64,000 bases of DNA. It comes from Patagioenas fasciata (taxonomy: Eukaryota > Chordata > Aves > Columbiformes > Columbidae). Position numbers and translations under genes: made by a program. The DNA is taken from the NCBI RefSeq assembly GCF_037038585.1, contig NC_092524.1:46709001-46773000 (forward strand), written 5' to 3'. The notes beneath the pieces were generated by a model. That model was not told where the DNA came from. It saw only the letters and a program-made list of their open reading frames with translations, and did no database searches. Shown here one piece after another: positions 1 through 13,389 of this stretch. Position 1 is the first letter of the stretch, and every line of letters starts with the position of its first letter.

Positions 1-90
1 AAGCATTTGCTGTAGAAACCATATTTGCATATATACATATATGTAGTGTTTAGTGTCACTACGGCTAGGCTAGGTTCTGAATGCTGCTTG

Positions 91-123
91 TAATAATAAT
101 ACTTATAATAATAATAATAACAA
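91..123 (+). repeat. (TAA)n microsatellite
   Basis: Imperfect TAA repeat, broken once by ACT. Confidence 0.85.
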
Positions 124-3100
124 CATAAAAGGGTTACAAGTCTGGCTGGGGAGTCACCACAGTGTGTTTGTAATTAGTTGTAGGAAAAATTATCATTTAT
201 GAGGCATCTGGAAACAAATTAACTCTCAGAGATGAACAGTAACTATGTAGTCATCTCTGTCATGGCACAGCCTTAATGACATTTTTGTCAGGGAACTTCC
301 GTAGTTTTTGTTTGTTCTGGACCACGAAATAAAGGTAATGGTTGAATGGGTTTTGTTTACAATCTTGCCATTACGTGGACCACTGAGGCTCTCCATCTTC
401 ATGACTCACTTAACAATGTTCGGGACGGGAATAGGTAATATTTTGCAAGCATAATGTAGCAACCCAGCAGCAGTTTCTCTGCACAGACTCACACATTCTG
501 AAGAAAGAGGTGAAACAAGAATTTGCATTAATGGAGAACCTGGCTGAAGAAATCACTTTGAGGGAAGGAAATGAGAAGTTCAGGGCAGGGGACTGTTTCT
601 TGATATTGTGCTTTTGGTGTCAAGTCTTGTTTGCATCTTTGCTCTTTAATTAAAATTTTCAGGAGTAACTAACTATTTCCCTAAATTACCACCAACATTC
701 AGAACAATAGTAGTTAACATAGAAGACTTCCAAATACTTCCCCCCCGACTCAGCTTTTTGATAAATTTCATAGAAGAACAACTGAACTTTACAAAAGTGT
801 TTTCTCAAGAAATTTGCTGATACAGCTGAGAAATATGAAATGCCCTATGGTTATGACCAGCAGTCCCCTTGCCTCCAAATTAGAGCTTTGCTTTCTGCCT
901 GGCTGAGAGCTAGTGACCACTGGGAAAGTGAAGAATAAAATAACTTGAAAGACAAAACAACAACCAACCAACCAAAAAAACACACACAAAAAAACCCCCA
1001 AAACATAAACTGTTTTATTTTGAACCTTAAGAAGTAGACATGAAAAAAAATTCCATAGGCTATACATTTTCTAACATCCCCTTTCTACAAATTTAAAAAT
1101 GTGAATTATATCATCTGATAATGGGGCAAAAAGGTACTTCTTTGGAAGAATGACACAGAGGTAGCACAACAGCTCTGGAGAACAGGCTTCCAAAGAGCAG
1201 ATGCCAGTCTATCCTGCAAGTTTCCATGGGGTTTCATCAGGTGAATGATTCCCAGGATCTCATAGTAAGGCACATGGCATATTCAAGGAGAGAGGGTCTG
1301 TTCTTGTCTGTGCTACTTAAGGTGTATTTACAGGGCATGGGAGAACACCATGCAGTGATAACTCAGCTTATATACAATCTCATGGTGCTCTACATTTGAA
1401 TTAATTTAGCCTGGTTCACATCTGGATATAAAGTCCAAATGAATGAGGCAATCTTTCTGCCAAAATCCAAACCAGGTCATTCAGAGCATCCTGAGGTAGC
1501 CCTCTATAGCTCTGTTTTTATAACATACTCTTATTTACTGTGTGACATAAAAATGGGGCTGCTTCCCCTGGAGTTTCTGTTACCTGGCTGCAAAGTGCTC
1601 TGATGCTGCTGCCCTGCCTCACAAAGATGCAGAGGGCTGAATCCACTACTTCTTGCACAGAGCTTAACATTGCACAGTGGTGCTAAAGAAAGGTTGTGAT
1701 TTCATGGTGTTGTGAGGTTTTTCTGTTTGTTTTGTTCGTTTGATTTTTTTTTTTTTCTTCTTTTTCCCCAAGCTTGTGAACACAGGAAAGCTGCATGGTA
1801 CATGGAATGTCAGGGAAGAAGCTACTGTGATGGCTTTAGAACCTCCTCTCCGTGCTCAGCAGGAAGTTGCAGCCAGGCCATATGTGAGCAAGTGTGTGTG
1901 AGCCCATGCCCGTGACACATTCCTCGAGGGAGGGGACTGGCGAGGAGCTCCCAGCAGCATCAGGGCCCTAGGCAGAAGTGATGGAAGGGACTGGTTATTC
2001 CAGGTGAGGACAGGTCCAGGTGTGGCAAGAACACTGACTAAAGTGGCAGCAAGGAACTGAGCAACCAAATGGCTGCACCTGAAACACAGACTCAACAGAA
2101 ACCTTCCTCAAGCAGCTGTTTCCAAGGAGCTTTGGGTAAATCCACTTGGGGTTAAGAATTTGACAGAATTTTTTTTTTCCCTTCTGACTGTTAAACCTCA
2201 GTGAATGTGACACCTTTTTGCAGGGGATAGGTGGGAGGTGGGGAGGAGGATGGAGCTTGCTATAGACTGTGCTATATCTGAGCTCCAGCTCAGGTTCCGT
2301 CAGCTTTGAATATTTGTGGTGAACTGCAGGGCATCTTTGAACCCAGAAGCAGCGCATAGCTCTTCCAGGTGTGCGGCGAAGGGACCGGGGGGTCTCAGGA
2401 GCCACATGCTCTCCACCAGGACCTCATTGCGAGGGGAGATGCTGTCGGTGGCACTTGGCAAGACTATCTGTAGGGAAACTATTGGTCTTTTGGCTCCTTC
2501 TCGGCCTGTTGGGTTGTTGGCTGGCAGCACGTTAGCTCTGTCTGGCTGAGGGGAGCTTGCCTGAGCACCAGCCACATTATCCTGGCACTCCTTGGCACTG
2601 CCACCTCTTTGCTGGGACCATGTGTGCGGCCCTTCATGTCCTCTGTGCAAAGCATCCTCAGACCAAATCCTCAGTGGCTGAAAAATGCAGTAAAGCTCAG
2701 CAGCAGCACAGGTGGCCCCTGCAGCTTGTCCCCTCTCTGTGTGTGCTGTAGCCTTGCTCCTTTGTCTGGGATGAGCTCTGTGCGAGGAAGATGAGGAAGG
2801 GAATGCTAAATCCTTTTGCAAAACTCCTCTTTTTTTGAAAATATGGGCAACTACCTTTAAAGAAAAGGCTCCTACCCTTTTCTCCTTCCCTATATCCACT
2901 CTACTGGAGAGGAAATGCTCCAAGTGTTGAGGCACTCCAGACTACATGGGTGAGGAAGATGAGGAGACTGCAGCAGAATCACAGTGAAGAGGGAGAAACC
3001 ACCTCACTTATTGCTAAGATGAAACTGAGCCAAATTTCCACAGAACTTGCTAAGGTTAGCCTGAAGAGAGACAAGGGAGGGAGGGATTTTACCTGGGTCT

Positions 3101-6100
3101 GTGCCCGTTCCACACATTACAAGGTCTTACAGCTCTCTGCCAAGGGCCTGGCAGCCACAGAGTGGGCTCAGAAGCAATTTTAGATGGTGCAGAGCTGAGA
3201 GGCATTAGCTGGAAATGTGGATCTCAGTTTCCCTCGGGGTGCAAGTGAACCTTGCCGTAGCTTTATGTGCTGGAAAGACTTTCTGTGAGGGTAATGTTTA
3301 GCCTGCCATTTCATGTTTGATTTACCCACAGTGAGGGAGCAATATTGTGGTGGCAGAACTTCACTGCCAGTGAGGGAATTGAGGCAGGTACCTGCACACA
3401 CATTGCTGTGTCTGTGAAAGTCATGTGTGCCCTCAAGTGACTCCCGAATATGATGATTTTATTCCCTCATCAGTCAGGAGTTGTAGGTAGGGTTTTGGTG
3501 TGATCTGTGTGGGACAATTGTCTTTCCCACAGTAACAAGACAGTTTCCAGTACCGTTCAGGGTTACTTTTGGTGGCCTGTCCCCTATCTGTCCCTGTGGT
3601 ATACCCTGCTTGGCATGGGAGCCCTGGCAGTGTCAGCAGAGATCACCTGCCTGGGACCACTTGCTTGCCTGGGTCTTGGGTGCAGAGGGAGAGCTACCAA
3701 ATGAAGCAGATTGTTTTAATCTGTTGTGAGATACTGTGGTGGGCTGTCCTTGGACAGCTGCAAGCTGCTATTCCTTCAGGAAATATCCACCTGCTCCACT
3801 GCTGTCTCTGCAGGGAACTGTCTGCTTCTGTCACCATGTCCTTCTGCTCTGATCTGGGCGTCTGCGAGGTCATTTCTCACTCTTTGCTGTCTGTGTTGCA
3901 TTTTCTGTCCATTCTTAAACACGTTTTCCCCCAGGTGCCACCACCTCGGCTGAGGGGCTCAGCCGGGCCCTGCGGTGGGTGGGCTGGAGCCGACGGTACC
4001 CGCTGTGTCCAGCATGGGGCAGCCCCGGCCTCTCCTCACAGAGAACTCTTCAGCCAACCCACAGCCCCCTGCTGCCGGTATGCTGATTGTGATGGGAGTG
4101 AGAGCTGCACCTCCTCCTTCAGACCAGTGACAGTCCCACCCCTCAGGGCAGGGGCAGGGGCTCTTCGGAGAGAATTAATTTTAATGGGGGATGAGGCAGG
4201 ATGGGACATCAGTGGTGTTGCTTTGGAGGGGGCTCAAGAGGGACCCATTGCAGAATTTTTCTTTGCTTATTTCCTCACTTCAGAGGCTGAGGAACTTGTG
4301 CAGCACCTTGCTTTGCTGGTTTGTGCCACCCTGCAGGCATGTCCTCAGAAGGGATGAAGGCAGGAGGACAGTCATGAAACCCCTTGGCTTGTATGTGAAG
4401 GGTTTCTCCTGGAAAGCCTTATTGCTCCTCTGGGTGTCTGCAGCCAGGAGCATCACCGTCCTTTAAGAAACTCCATCAGTTATTTGCCTTCATTTTTATT
4501 TTTTTTTAAATATCTTTTAAATGAGCAAGACACACAATCAGAGAATGTGGAGCCTCTCCTTGGAGAGGAGAAGAGGGAAGGGTAATAACCCCCCTGACAC
4601 ACGCATTTGGAAAATGGTGATGGTTTTTCTGGGGAGCTGAGCTAACTATCTGGCTGTAAGGAGTTTAGATCTGGAGCCAGACATCATGGTTAGGCCTGTT
4701 TGTGGTTATAACGGTTGTTTGGGTTTTGTAGAAGTTGTCTGAAGAAATCTGAAGTAGAAACAAAATAAAAACAAAAACCCAAGGGGATCCCATTTCTGGC
4801 AGTACTGGTCCCTATTTGATCTGGCACCAAAACTGGTGTAAATATCACTTTGTCCTCCTTCTCCTGCTATCAAAATTGCTGTGAGCTTTATTACGACAGT
4901 TACCATGCTTCCTCTCCCTCCCCACCATGGCCAAGGTCACTGAGAACATGAAACAGTATCTCTTGCCTGAAGCCGACCTTCGTAGGCTGTAGGGCTGCTT
5001 GGAGATTTGTCTGAGTGCACAGCTAATGCCCTGCCAGCACAGGTGTGGACTTGCTGGTGCTAAACAAGGTCCTAAACAAGTGGTACAACAACAGCAATGA
5101 GTTTCTGCAAAGCATCTGCAACAAGTTGAAAGCGCAAAAGGCAGCTGCCCCAAATGATGGAACTGACAGCCCAACATTGGTTGAACGCATTGCAGCGTGT
5201 GATTGGAAGATGATGATGGTAGTTTCCAGAGAGAGAAGATCATGGTTACACAATTTAGGTAGGACTACATCCAAGAAGTCTTATACTGTTTCGTTGCTTT
5301 TTGCTGAGAGTAAACACAGAAGCCCTTTTAGGTGAAGGATCCGAAGTGGAAGTTTAGGAGGGATCTAAATGAGGTAAGGGTAGAAGGGACTCTGTTATCA
5401 TACAGTATATGATAGACTGGCAAAGTTTGTGTGTTTAAATGTAATGCAACATATGATTGTCCTAGTGCTTTCAGGTTTTAGATAAATCCTTACAGATTTT
5501 ATTTCTGTGTGTAGGTGTAGAACTGAATACTCACTCTGGGTAGTCTCTGTATGCACTCTGGTATGTGTTTTGTTGCTCAGTCCAAGCCATTTTTCATTAG
5601 TAAATTTTTATTACTGGTGGACTCAGAAAAAGAAGGGAGAGTAGCGTTCTTCTGTGCTCGCTTTTGTTCTTTTTAAAGCAAATGGCATAACCTCTGCTGA
5701 GCAGGCACAGATGGTGCCTCTCCACAGCCTAACTCTGAAAATACCTATGCTAGGTGAAGACTTTTCTCTGCCTGAAGCTCTGAAAATGGAAGAATAGATT
5801 TGAGTGCTGCCTAGTCCAGGAAATTTTCTTAGTTCTAACTAGGCTTGCTTTGCTGGAAGCTGTTTAGAAAGTTTTTGCAGGTTCCCTTCTGCCAAAGAGC
5901 TTTTGGAGTCCTAATCTTCAGCTGGCAGGCAGCTGGAGAGCGGTAACATCTTCAGCTAGAATGGCTAAATCTGCTGGGGAACTTCTGTTAAAATCTTAGC
6001 TATCTTCACATTCCTGAAGAACAATAAAATATATGGGAGCTAAAGAAGAAGCAACATTTACAAGTGCACTAACTGAGCAGTGTGACTTTCCATGGTGATG

Positions 6101-7396
6101 ACAGAGACTTGACATGGCAGCATGGTGTGCAACTGTTCTGGAGGGTACATGGATGAATTGGATGCAGACGTATGGACTTTGTGTTCGGTGTATGCCAAAA
6201 AATATCCTGCTATGGATATTGGTTACACACAAAAAAAAAAAAAAAAGAAAATATGATTGAAGTAATATGAAGTTTGCATCATTAAAATCAAATAAGGAAA
6301 TAAAATAGCTAAACCCCTAGCAATATCATCATTTCCCACTTGAGCATTTGCTGGTTTTCAGAATACATGCTTTGTATCAAAACGCATACTATATTTAACT
6401 ACCTGTTAAATCAGATCTAAGAGTCATACTATGTGTGCCAAGCATCCAGAAGAGGGTTGCTACTAAAATTTTTCCTTTTGTTTATCTTTTATTCCTTATC
6501 TTGTTATCTTCACAGTTTTGGAAGAGAGTTGGTTTGTTTTGGTTTTTTTTTTGCGTTCATTTACTTTATGTGAAAAGAGTTATCATTTTATGGTATCTTT
6601 TGTGGTATTTAAGTAGTCTCTGTTTGAAATCTGTGCAATTCACACCTCACTACATCCAGCAGCACACTAACACAGCTGTCCTGGAATTTTGAGTTTGTGA
6701 GACTCTTTCAAAGCAGTGTGACTCGGCTGAAGAAACTTTTTGTTCTGTGTTACAATTATTCTTCTTAGTTTTTGGCTAACCTTGGAAACTACAGACCTGA
6801 CTTTGTTTGTCTTTTCCTGCATTTCCTGATATAAAAGCAGTGGTGGTTCTGAGCTCTAAACTTATGGCACATAAATCAGATATTCACAGAAGCATCTTGC
6901 GGCTCACAGGAAAAGGGACAAAGATTATCTGTGTGGTTTAATGTATGTGTGTGGGGGTGGAACTGGAAGATTCCATTGATTTGACCAGTATTTTCAAGCT
7001 TCAACTGTTTTTTGCTGCGTCCCTATCTAAAAAGGGTAGCTGTGATTTTTTTGTTTATTTTCATCATTAGAAGGAAAGTATATTTTGCATTCTTCTATAA
7101 TAGCTTGTATGCAGCTGAGCAAATTCTGACCATATTTACATGTACAGAGCTCAAGCTTCTCGTGTTTGAAGAAATTAAGCACTGAAATTTAACCTCTGCC
7201 ATGGACTTGAGAATCTGAGACTGCAATACAGGCTTATGATTAAAGTGGCCCTAGCAAGATGCATTTTAAAAAATACTTTCCCAAACAATAAGTGGAAAAG
7301 ACTGTAAAGCTGCACTTGCACTTTACAATGTCTTCTACTTGGGTGCCTCAAGGAAAGAGTTGAGCCTTTATACAGTCTACAAGTCACTGGTGTTGA

Positions 7397-7417
7397 TTTT
7401 TTTTTTTTTTTTTTTTT
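7397..7417 (+). repeat. Poly-T tract
   Basis: Uninterrupted run of about 21 T. No SINE or LINE body was recognised upstream or downstream. Confidence 0.85.
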
Positions 7418-8469
7418 GTAATATATCCAAGGGTGCTTTTGAAATCTTCTGGCTTTCTTTTTGCAGAGTTTTGAAGTGGACATTCAGTCTCACAGCCTCT
7501 ACTGTTGGATTCATTCCCATGGAATGAAGAGGTGTTTGTGCACAGGGGTGCTGGCAGTGGGGCTTGGAGACTTGTGTTTGGTGTTTTATCTAAAGCAGAT
7601 CTCTGGATTGCTGGGTACCCCAGTGAGGAGCAACTAAGGTCATACATCCCACTGTCTAAAGGTAGGGAGGAAGGATGGAGGAATGCTGACTCCATTCACA
7701 GTTCATCCATACTAGCTAACTGTGGTATGCTGGTAAGTCCTCACCCCTTCATCCTCCAGACAGAAGGTGGGATGATGTGGGACTAGTGTATGCCCGGGTC
7801 TTGCTCCGCTGTGGATCTGGAGTGCCAATGATAAGCACTGGACCTGGACCTGAGATGTGAGTAGAGCTTCCCAGCTACCTGATTGAGATGTGCCCAAAGT
7901 GTCCTCGTGATTTAGACTACATTGTGGGGTCTCCCCGGCCTTCAGTTTGGCCCATGGCAATGTAATGAGACAGGGATGATGCTGTTCTATACAACACAAG
8001 GCTGGATGGAGTAGTATTTGAAGAACTTTACATGTCAGTAACATAGGATCCTAAAGAACAGTCTGAGAGTGGTATCATGTTCAGGATCTATGTGACTAGG
8101 CCTTTGTTAAAGCTGAATTTTTCAAAAATAGTTGTTGGATTTAGGTGCTCCTGTTTTGGAACCTTGATCTGCCATGCCTCAGCCTGATTATTCTGTGTAC
8201 TGAGATCCTAAAATTCCTTCCAATGGCAATGGAAGTGTGAAATGTTTTACAGCTCTCAATATTATAGCCCAAAACATCTTGTACTAGCCAGCCCAAATGA
8301 GAGGGCAGAAATTCAAAATTTTCTTTGTTTGGTCAGGTAATTTTTTTATCTGAGATCCAACTACTCAACTACGAGAAGGTAAGGGACCAGAATCTGGCAG
8401 GGAATTGAGGATTTGTTTCCACACTGGAGCTCAGTCTGTCAGATACTTTTCTTTTTTTTTTCCCTCTTC

Positions 8470-8640
8470 ATTTGTAGGTCTTAATCTGTAGATATCAAAG
8501 TGCTTTAAAGTGCAGTGTTAAGTATTGTTATCTCTGGGTTTTTTTGAAGCTGGGCATATACAACAGTGTTAAAGTGACAAGCCAGACTTCACACAGGACA
8601 GTAGCTGAACTGAGGAAAGTGCCTAAATGTCATGAATCTT
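8470..8640 (-). mobile_element. MIR/L2-like SINE relic
   Basis: The + strand reads as a reverse-complement MIR/L2 tail: TATCAAAGTGCTTTAAAGTG, then AAGTATTGTTATCTCTGGGT, then GTTAAAGTGACAAGCCAG, then CACACAGGACAGTAGCTGAA. The order fits 'aaagtgcttt ... tattatccc ... taagtgacttgcc ... cacacag'. It is ancient and highly diverged. Confidence 0.6.
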
Positions 8641-10141
8641 TGCCTAGTGCTTCTTCAGGCCCTTGTCCTGCAAGCAGGGCATTTTTTTTTTGAAGTGGTT
8701 GACTAAAGGCTACCAGTTTAGACACATATTGACTAGAGGTGAATTATGCATGCAGCAGGATTTGATCCCCAAAAGAGGAAATGACTTTATCTTCCCCCCA
8801 AATCATTAGCTTCAGTTGAACTGAGACCTTGGATGTGATGTGGTGGGTCCTTGTCTTGTTTTTAGGACAGCTGCCCCTGTTGAACTAACTTTCTTTACTC
8901 CAGCAAGAGCAGCAGCTGCAGTGTAGACATGCCTAAACTAGCTTAAATAGTTCAGGTACTGTTGGCCCCTGAGCCAAAGAACCATGGAGTTCAGCATCAG
9001 CTTGGTGCCTGAGGATTTTGTCTTGCTCTTTATGAGTTCAGCATTTCTTTACCGTTTCAGCTCAAGCAAGCCTAGCAATATGTTGAAAAAAAGGCTGGTG
9101 GATCTGGTACACTGTCTGCACTAGTACTTTTGCCTGCAGAGCTGAGCATGATGCTAGGGATGATTGTACGAGATAATGCCAAAGGTAGCGGTGTAGCAAA
9201 AGCTGTTTTGCCTCTTTCTGCCCACTGTTCTCCCTTTTTTTCCCCACCCTTCCCCTGGTATTCATCAGGAGCTGTCTTGCCTTTGAGTTCATTTACTAGG
9301 AAACTTCATAGCCATTAAGGTTCTACTGAGGATCATTAATATCTAGGTGTTGGTGAAGGCTTGGGGAACCAGCTGCCTCCTGGAAAAGCTTTTGGCCTTG
9401 CTGGACTGTGGCTCTAACCTGTAGAGGTCAGATATGGAAAAATCCAGGACCATTACCCCTGCATCTATTAATATTAATGGGGACCAGGGCAGAAGCAGTC
9501 CTCATGCCTTCTCTTGAGTCAGTGCCTGGATGGTGGTCTCCCAGCTCAGCCTCTGCAAAAGAGCTGTGTTGAAATCTATAACTCGTTGGTTTTCTCCTGG
9601 CACTCAAGGACATGAACAGGAATGATAGTCCAGGTTCTTGAGAGCTAAGTAACCTCTGGTGAGTCAACAGGTGAGGTATCATCAATGTCCTCAGTTTTGT
9701 TTTTAGAAACAGCCTCATCAAATAGTGTTTGTGGGCAGAGACCCTAAGTAGGCTACCGAGCTGTTACATTGCTAACCTAGCCACTAGCCATAGTTTATTC
9801 TGCAGCAGAAATACAAGCACGCATACACCAACCCCCAGAACCCAAATCTGAACTCCTCTATCATCTGTCAGAACCCCAACTTGTTTTTCAAATGACATTT
9901 ATTTTTGTTAAATTGCAAGAGAGTTGGATGCAGTCAGGCAGTTGTGCTTTCCCTCTCCTTCTTTGTGCACTGAATTTTGTTCACTTGCTTTACATGCCTC
10001 AAGTTGCTGTAATGCTGCTGGAAAAGTAATTGCCTTGCACTTTCTCTTTCTGATGCCCACGGGTGACTGTGGGGGACTCCTCCCTGGGCACAGTGCAGAG
10101 TTAAAAGCCCAGCTTTTCCTGCTTTGCTTAAGACCTGGTTC

Positions 10142-10204
10142 TTTCTTTTGTTTTCATTTTTTTTTCCTCCTTTTTTTTCTTTTTTTTTTCTTTTTTTTTT
10201 TTTT
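10142..10204 (+). repeat. T-rich low-complexity tract
   Basis: T runs broken by C and G, ending immediately before a CAGCTG E-box and a MEF2/TATA-like site. It could act as a nucleosome-depleting tract if the adjacent promoter candidate is real. Confidence 0.85.
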
Positions 10205-10418
10205 GTCAGCTGCCTGTTATATCAATCACAGAGCTGGGATCTATTTATAGGTTGGGACTCAGAATACTGTGTCCTAGTCACAAAGAGAGGCAGAGACGCA
10301 GAGGGGACTGTCGGCTGGTGCAGGCGGAACCGAAAGATATTTAATCAGCAATTAGAAACACCTGAGGGCAAGGGAAATTCTACTCCAGCCTAGAGCTTCA
10401 TCTCTCAGCCTGCAGCAT
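10205..10418 (+). promoter_or_regulatory. Candidate distal promoter with a non-coding first exon
   Basis: A CAGCTG E-box (10,207-10,212) is followed at 10,241-10,250 by CTATTTATAG. That site is a perfect MEF2 consensus and is also TATA-like. About 170 bases downstream a good splice donor, CAT|GTAAGTAG, starts at 10,419. A transcript starting about 30 bases past the TATA would have a first exon of roughly 10,273-10,418. No ORF of note is present, so it would be a leader exon or lncRNA exon. It could equally be a muscle-type enhancer. There is no RNA evidence. Confidence 0.35.
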
Positions 10419-10419
10419 G

Positions 10420-13389
10420 TAAGTAGTGAACTTCTACCTTTTATTGCATTTATGGGGTTGTTTTTGTTTTGTGTTTGTTGTTGGTTTTCTTTTATTTTCC
10501 TTTTTTTTTTTTTTTTTTTAATCTAAATGTTGCTCTGCACCAATCCTTTTATCTGGGCTAAAAATTATGGGAGCATCTTGGTATGGTTAAAGGTAAATTT
10601 TTTTTTTTTTCTATTTTCACACTGTCAATGGAAGGTCAGTGTGACCCACAAGGAGAAGAGTTGGTTCAGAACTTTGTAGAAATCAGGTGGCTTCACTATT
10701 TGAGAGTGGCTTTTTCCTCTGGAAATAAGCAAATGAAAGTTTGAGTGGAGCAGTTTTGTTTTGAGAATAGAAACAGTCAGGTTTGCTGGCATTCCATAAA
10801 GGTCAATGTATAATGTAACTCTGCTTAAGGGCTTACCAAGGACAGGTGCTATTTATCCCATGCTGGTAAAGGCAAACCTGGGAACTTCAGCAGTCCTGTC
10901 TTAAAAGAACCAAGTGACACCCTTTTCTCTATTAAAAAAACAAACCAAAACAAAACAACAAAATGACGCCTCCTCCCCCCCGCCATTTCATATCAAACCT
11001 TCTCTTACCAGGGAGATGGAATGAAGTTTTGCTTTTACTGAATGCATTTATCATTGAGCAGTCGATGTTTCTTTAATTTTAAAAGTCTCAAAGCAACTGA
11101 AGTCTCTTCAATGACAAAAGAGGGGCGCAAGTCTTTGCTAAGTCGATGCAGTGGCAATCAAAGAAGGAACTTACTCTCTCATCGCCGATGAGCTCCTTGC
11201 TTTAAAGCAGCCAAAATGCAAAATGTTTGAACAATGGTATATTTTTGGAGTATTTTTGTCAAGAAATATATGAAGAGAGGGAAGACAATAATTAGTGAGA
11301 AATGGTTTCTTATTAATAGCTTTTAGAATAACATTTTTGTCAAAACACAGACGTTTTTCTTGTTTCATATTTTTGCTTCAGAGTTTGGGCTATGTCTTCT
11401 ACAAAATTTAGTTTTTATATGTATTTTTAAGTATAGAAAAATATCCTTAATTTCTTGCATTTATAATGTCTGCCCCTAAAACATCAATCTTACAATATTT
11501 AATTTCCATATATAAAGTTTTTTAGCATAAATTTCTTATGAAATATATAGTCTAAAAACTTTTTTCTCCCAAATTTACCATTTTTGACAGTAAAAACAAG
11601 TAAAACAAAGCTAAATTTGAGGAAATTTGGAGGAACAAGTGTCTAATAAAAACAGAGTAATAAAACCAGAGCTGTCTCACAGTTAAAATATCAAGTCCTA
11701 AGAAAGACATGATAGCTGAATTCCCTGGACTGACTGTAGAAAGGTGATAAATAGAATTGTTCCTTAGCTCATTATTTTGAGTTTTTTTGATATATATTTT
11801 ACAATACTAGAAGTTTTTAACTTAAGTTCTGGCAACAAAAATACTGAGTACACATTAATTCTGAGCTTTTAACCATTGGTACACTTCATCTTTCAGCTAG
11901 AATTGTAGGTATAGGGAAGGCCTCTAGGACAATATGGAAAAACACGGTGAATTTACATACACAAATAATGCCCAAAATGATCGCTTCAATACACTGCTTC
12001 TGTAAAGCTCCCCTCCCGCCAAATAAAACAATACTGTCAGCCTGACCATTCTCATCATAAGAAGCTTCATTTTTATTATTAAGGCTTTTTGTTTTACATA
12101 AAATGGACATCTTTAAATTATTTAAGTCCCTTTTCTGTTTGTTTTGGCATGATGTTACATTTATTGCCTCTCTGTGACGATGCAACTTTATTGTGAAATG
12201 AAGGGAGAGCAGATTTTTCTGAAAGGTGCTAAAGAAATAAAATTGCTGACTTGGTAACTAACAAAGAATCTACCATATAGCTAGTCTGAGGTCCCCCCAA
12301 AAACTGAAAACCAAGAGACATAATTGGAAAAATAAAAATGGAATCTTTTTCTTCCTTACGCAAACAGAAATATCAGCATGACTACGCTCGGGAATTACTG
12401 CAAAAACTCATTTACTATATGTTTTTGTAAAAATCCAAGCGTTCCTGAGAAGTCCTCCAAATATAAAACAAGAAAAGATTTAGTTTTAAGAATTTGTTTG
12501 GACTGTTCAGTAGTAGTTTACATGTAATTGCTGGACTTTATCCGTCTCTTTCAACTGCATGTAGGTCTTTTCCTCTGTTAAACCTGCTGTATCTTATATC
12601 TTTTTATTACTGCATTTGGAAAAAATAACCAAGTATCTGCTGTCCTGTACTGTACCAATCAATGGTTTATGGGACAACGTTTATTTGGAGGGAGGGAGTT
12701 CTCTGTGGTTAGAGGGAACACTGATGCATCATGTGGAATAAAGTCTTTGTTATTTAGTTTCTGCTTCACTAATGTTTTATGTTTTGTGGACTAAGCAGCT
12801 ATCAGCCTCCAGATTGACTCATTCTATACGGTATAGTTTGTCATAGGGCTGTTGCATATATATTTTTTTCATTTTCATTCCCAAAAAATGCAAAAAACCC
12901 TATTTTGTTTCATCCTAGTTTGTTTCTTTGACTGCAAAGTAATGATTGACATGCAGATTCTCTTCTTCATGCCCCTCCTTTCATTGCTGACTATGACATC
13001 TCTTGTGCCAAATCTGCTGCACAGGTGTCTAGAGTATAGCATGCTCAGGTGTCTCACTGTAAATCCCTAAGAATATGGAGTAAACACCAGCAGGAAAAAA
13101 CACTCTTCTTGAAACAATTCTGTGTTTTTAGGGCCCTTCTGAATAAAACCCCCAAAGCCAGCAGCCAGTTATTAAAGGTAGTGTAGCTATCTCTTTCTCT
13201 CTCTTGCTCGCTCTTACCTCTTTTATCGCTTCACCTGTACATCTGTCCATCTATTTTTCATCTCTCTATTTTTACATTTCATTATGCTATGCTTGCTCTC
13301 CCGCTCTCTTCTTTTCCTTTCCTGAAGACACATTTCTATCTGGCACAGAAAATAAACTCAGATTGCGGGTAGTTATGTTAATCTAATTC
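10420..13389. other. AT-rich non-coding DNA
   Basis: Very AT-rich from about 11,030 to 12,900, with many A and T runs and no coding potential or recognised repeat. The drop in GC relative to both sides is visible by eye. Confidence 0.65.
10501..10519 (+). repeat. Poly-T tract
   Basis: Run of about 19 T, following a TG/TTTG-rich stretch. Confidence 0.85.

Larger units (their letters stand above)
1..8469. other. Non-coding flank
   Basis: No recognisable exon, RNA gene or young transposon. The open frames here (211 codons on the minus strand at 2,300-2,935; 262 codons on the plus strand at 3,569-4,357; 96 codons at 5,045-5,335) do not match any family I know. A one-mismatch ERR half-site (CCAAGGTCA) lies at 4,931-4,939. 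Confidence 0.6.

Noticed and set aside
3569..4357. 262-codon + strand ORF, the longest in the window
   Set aside because: No recognised domain. The composition is rich in Ser, Leu, Cys and Pro, as in chance translation of GC-moderate DNA, and overlapping frames of similar quality exist.
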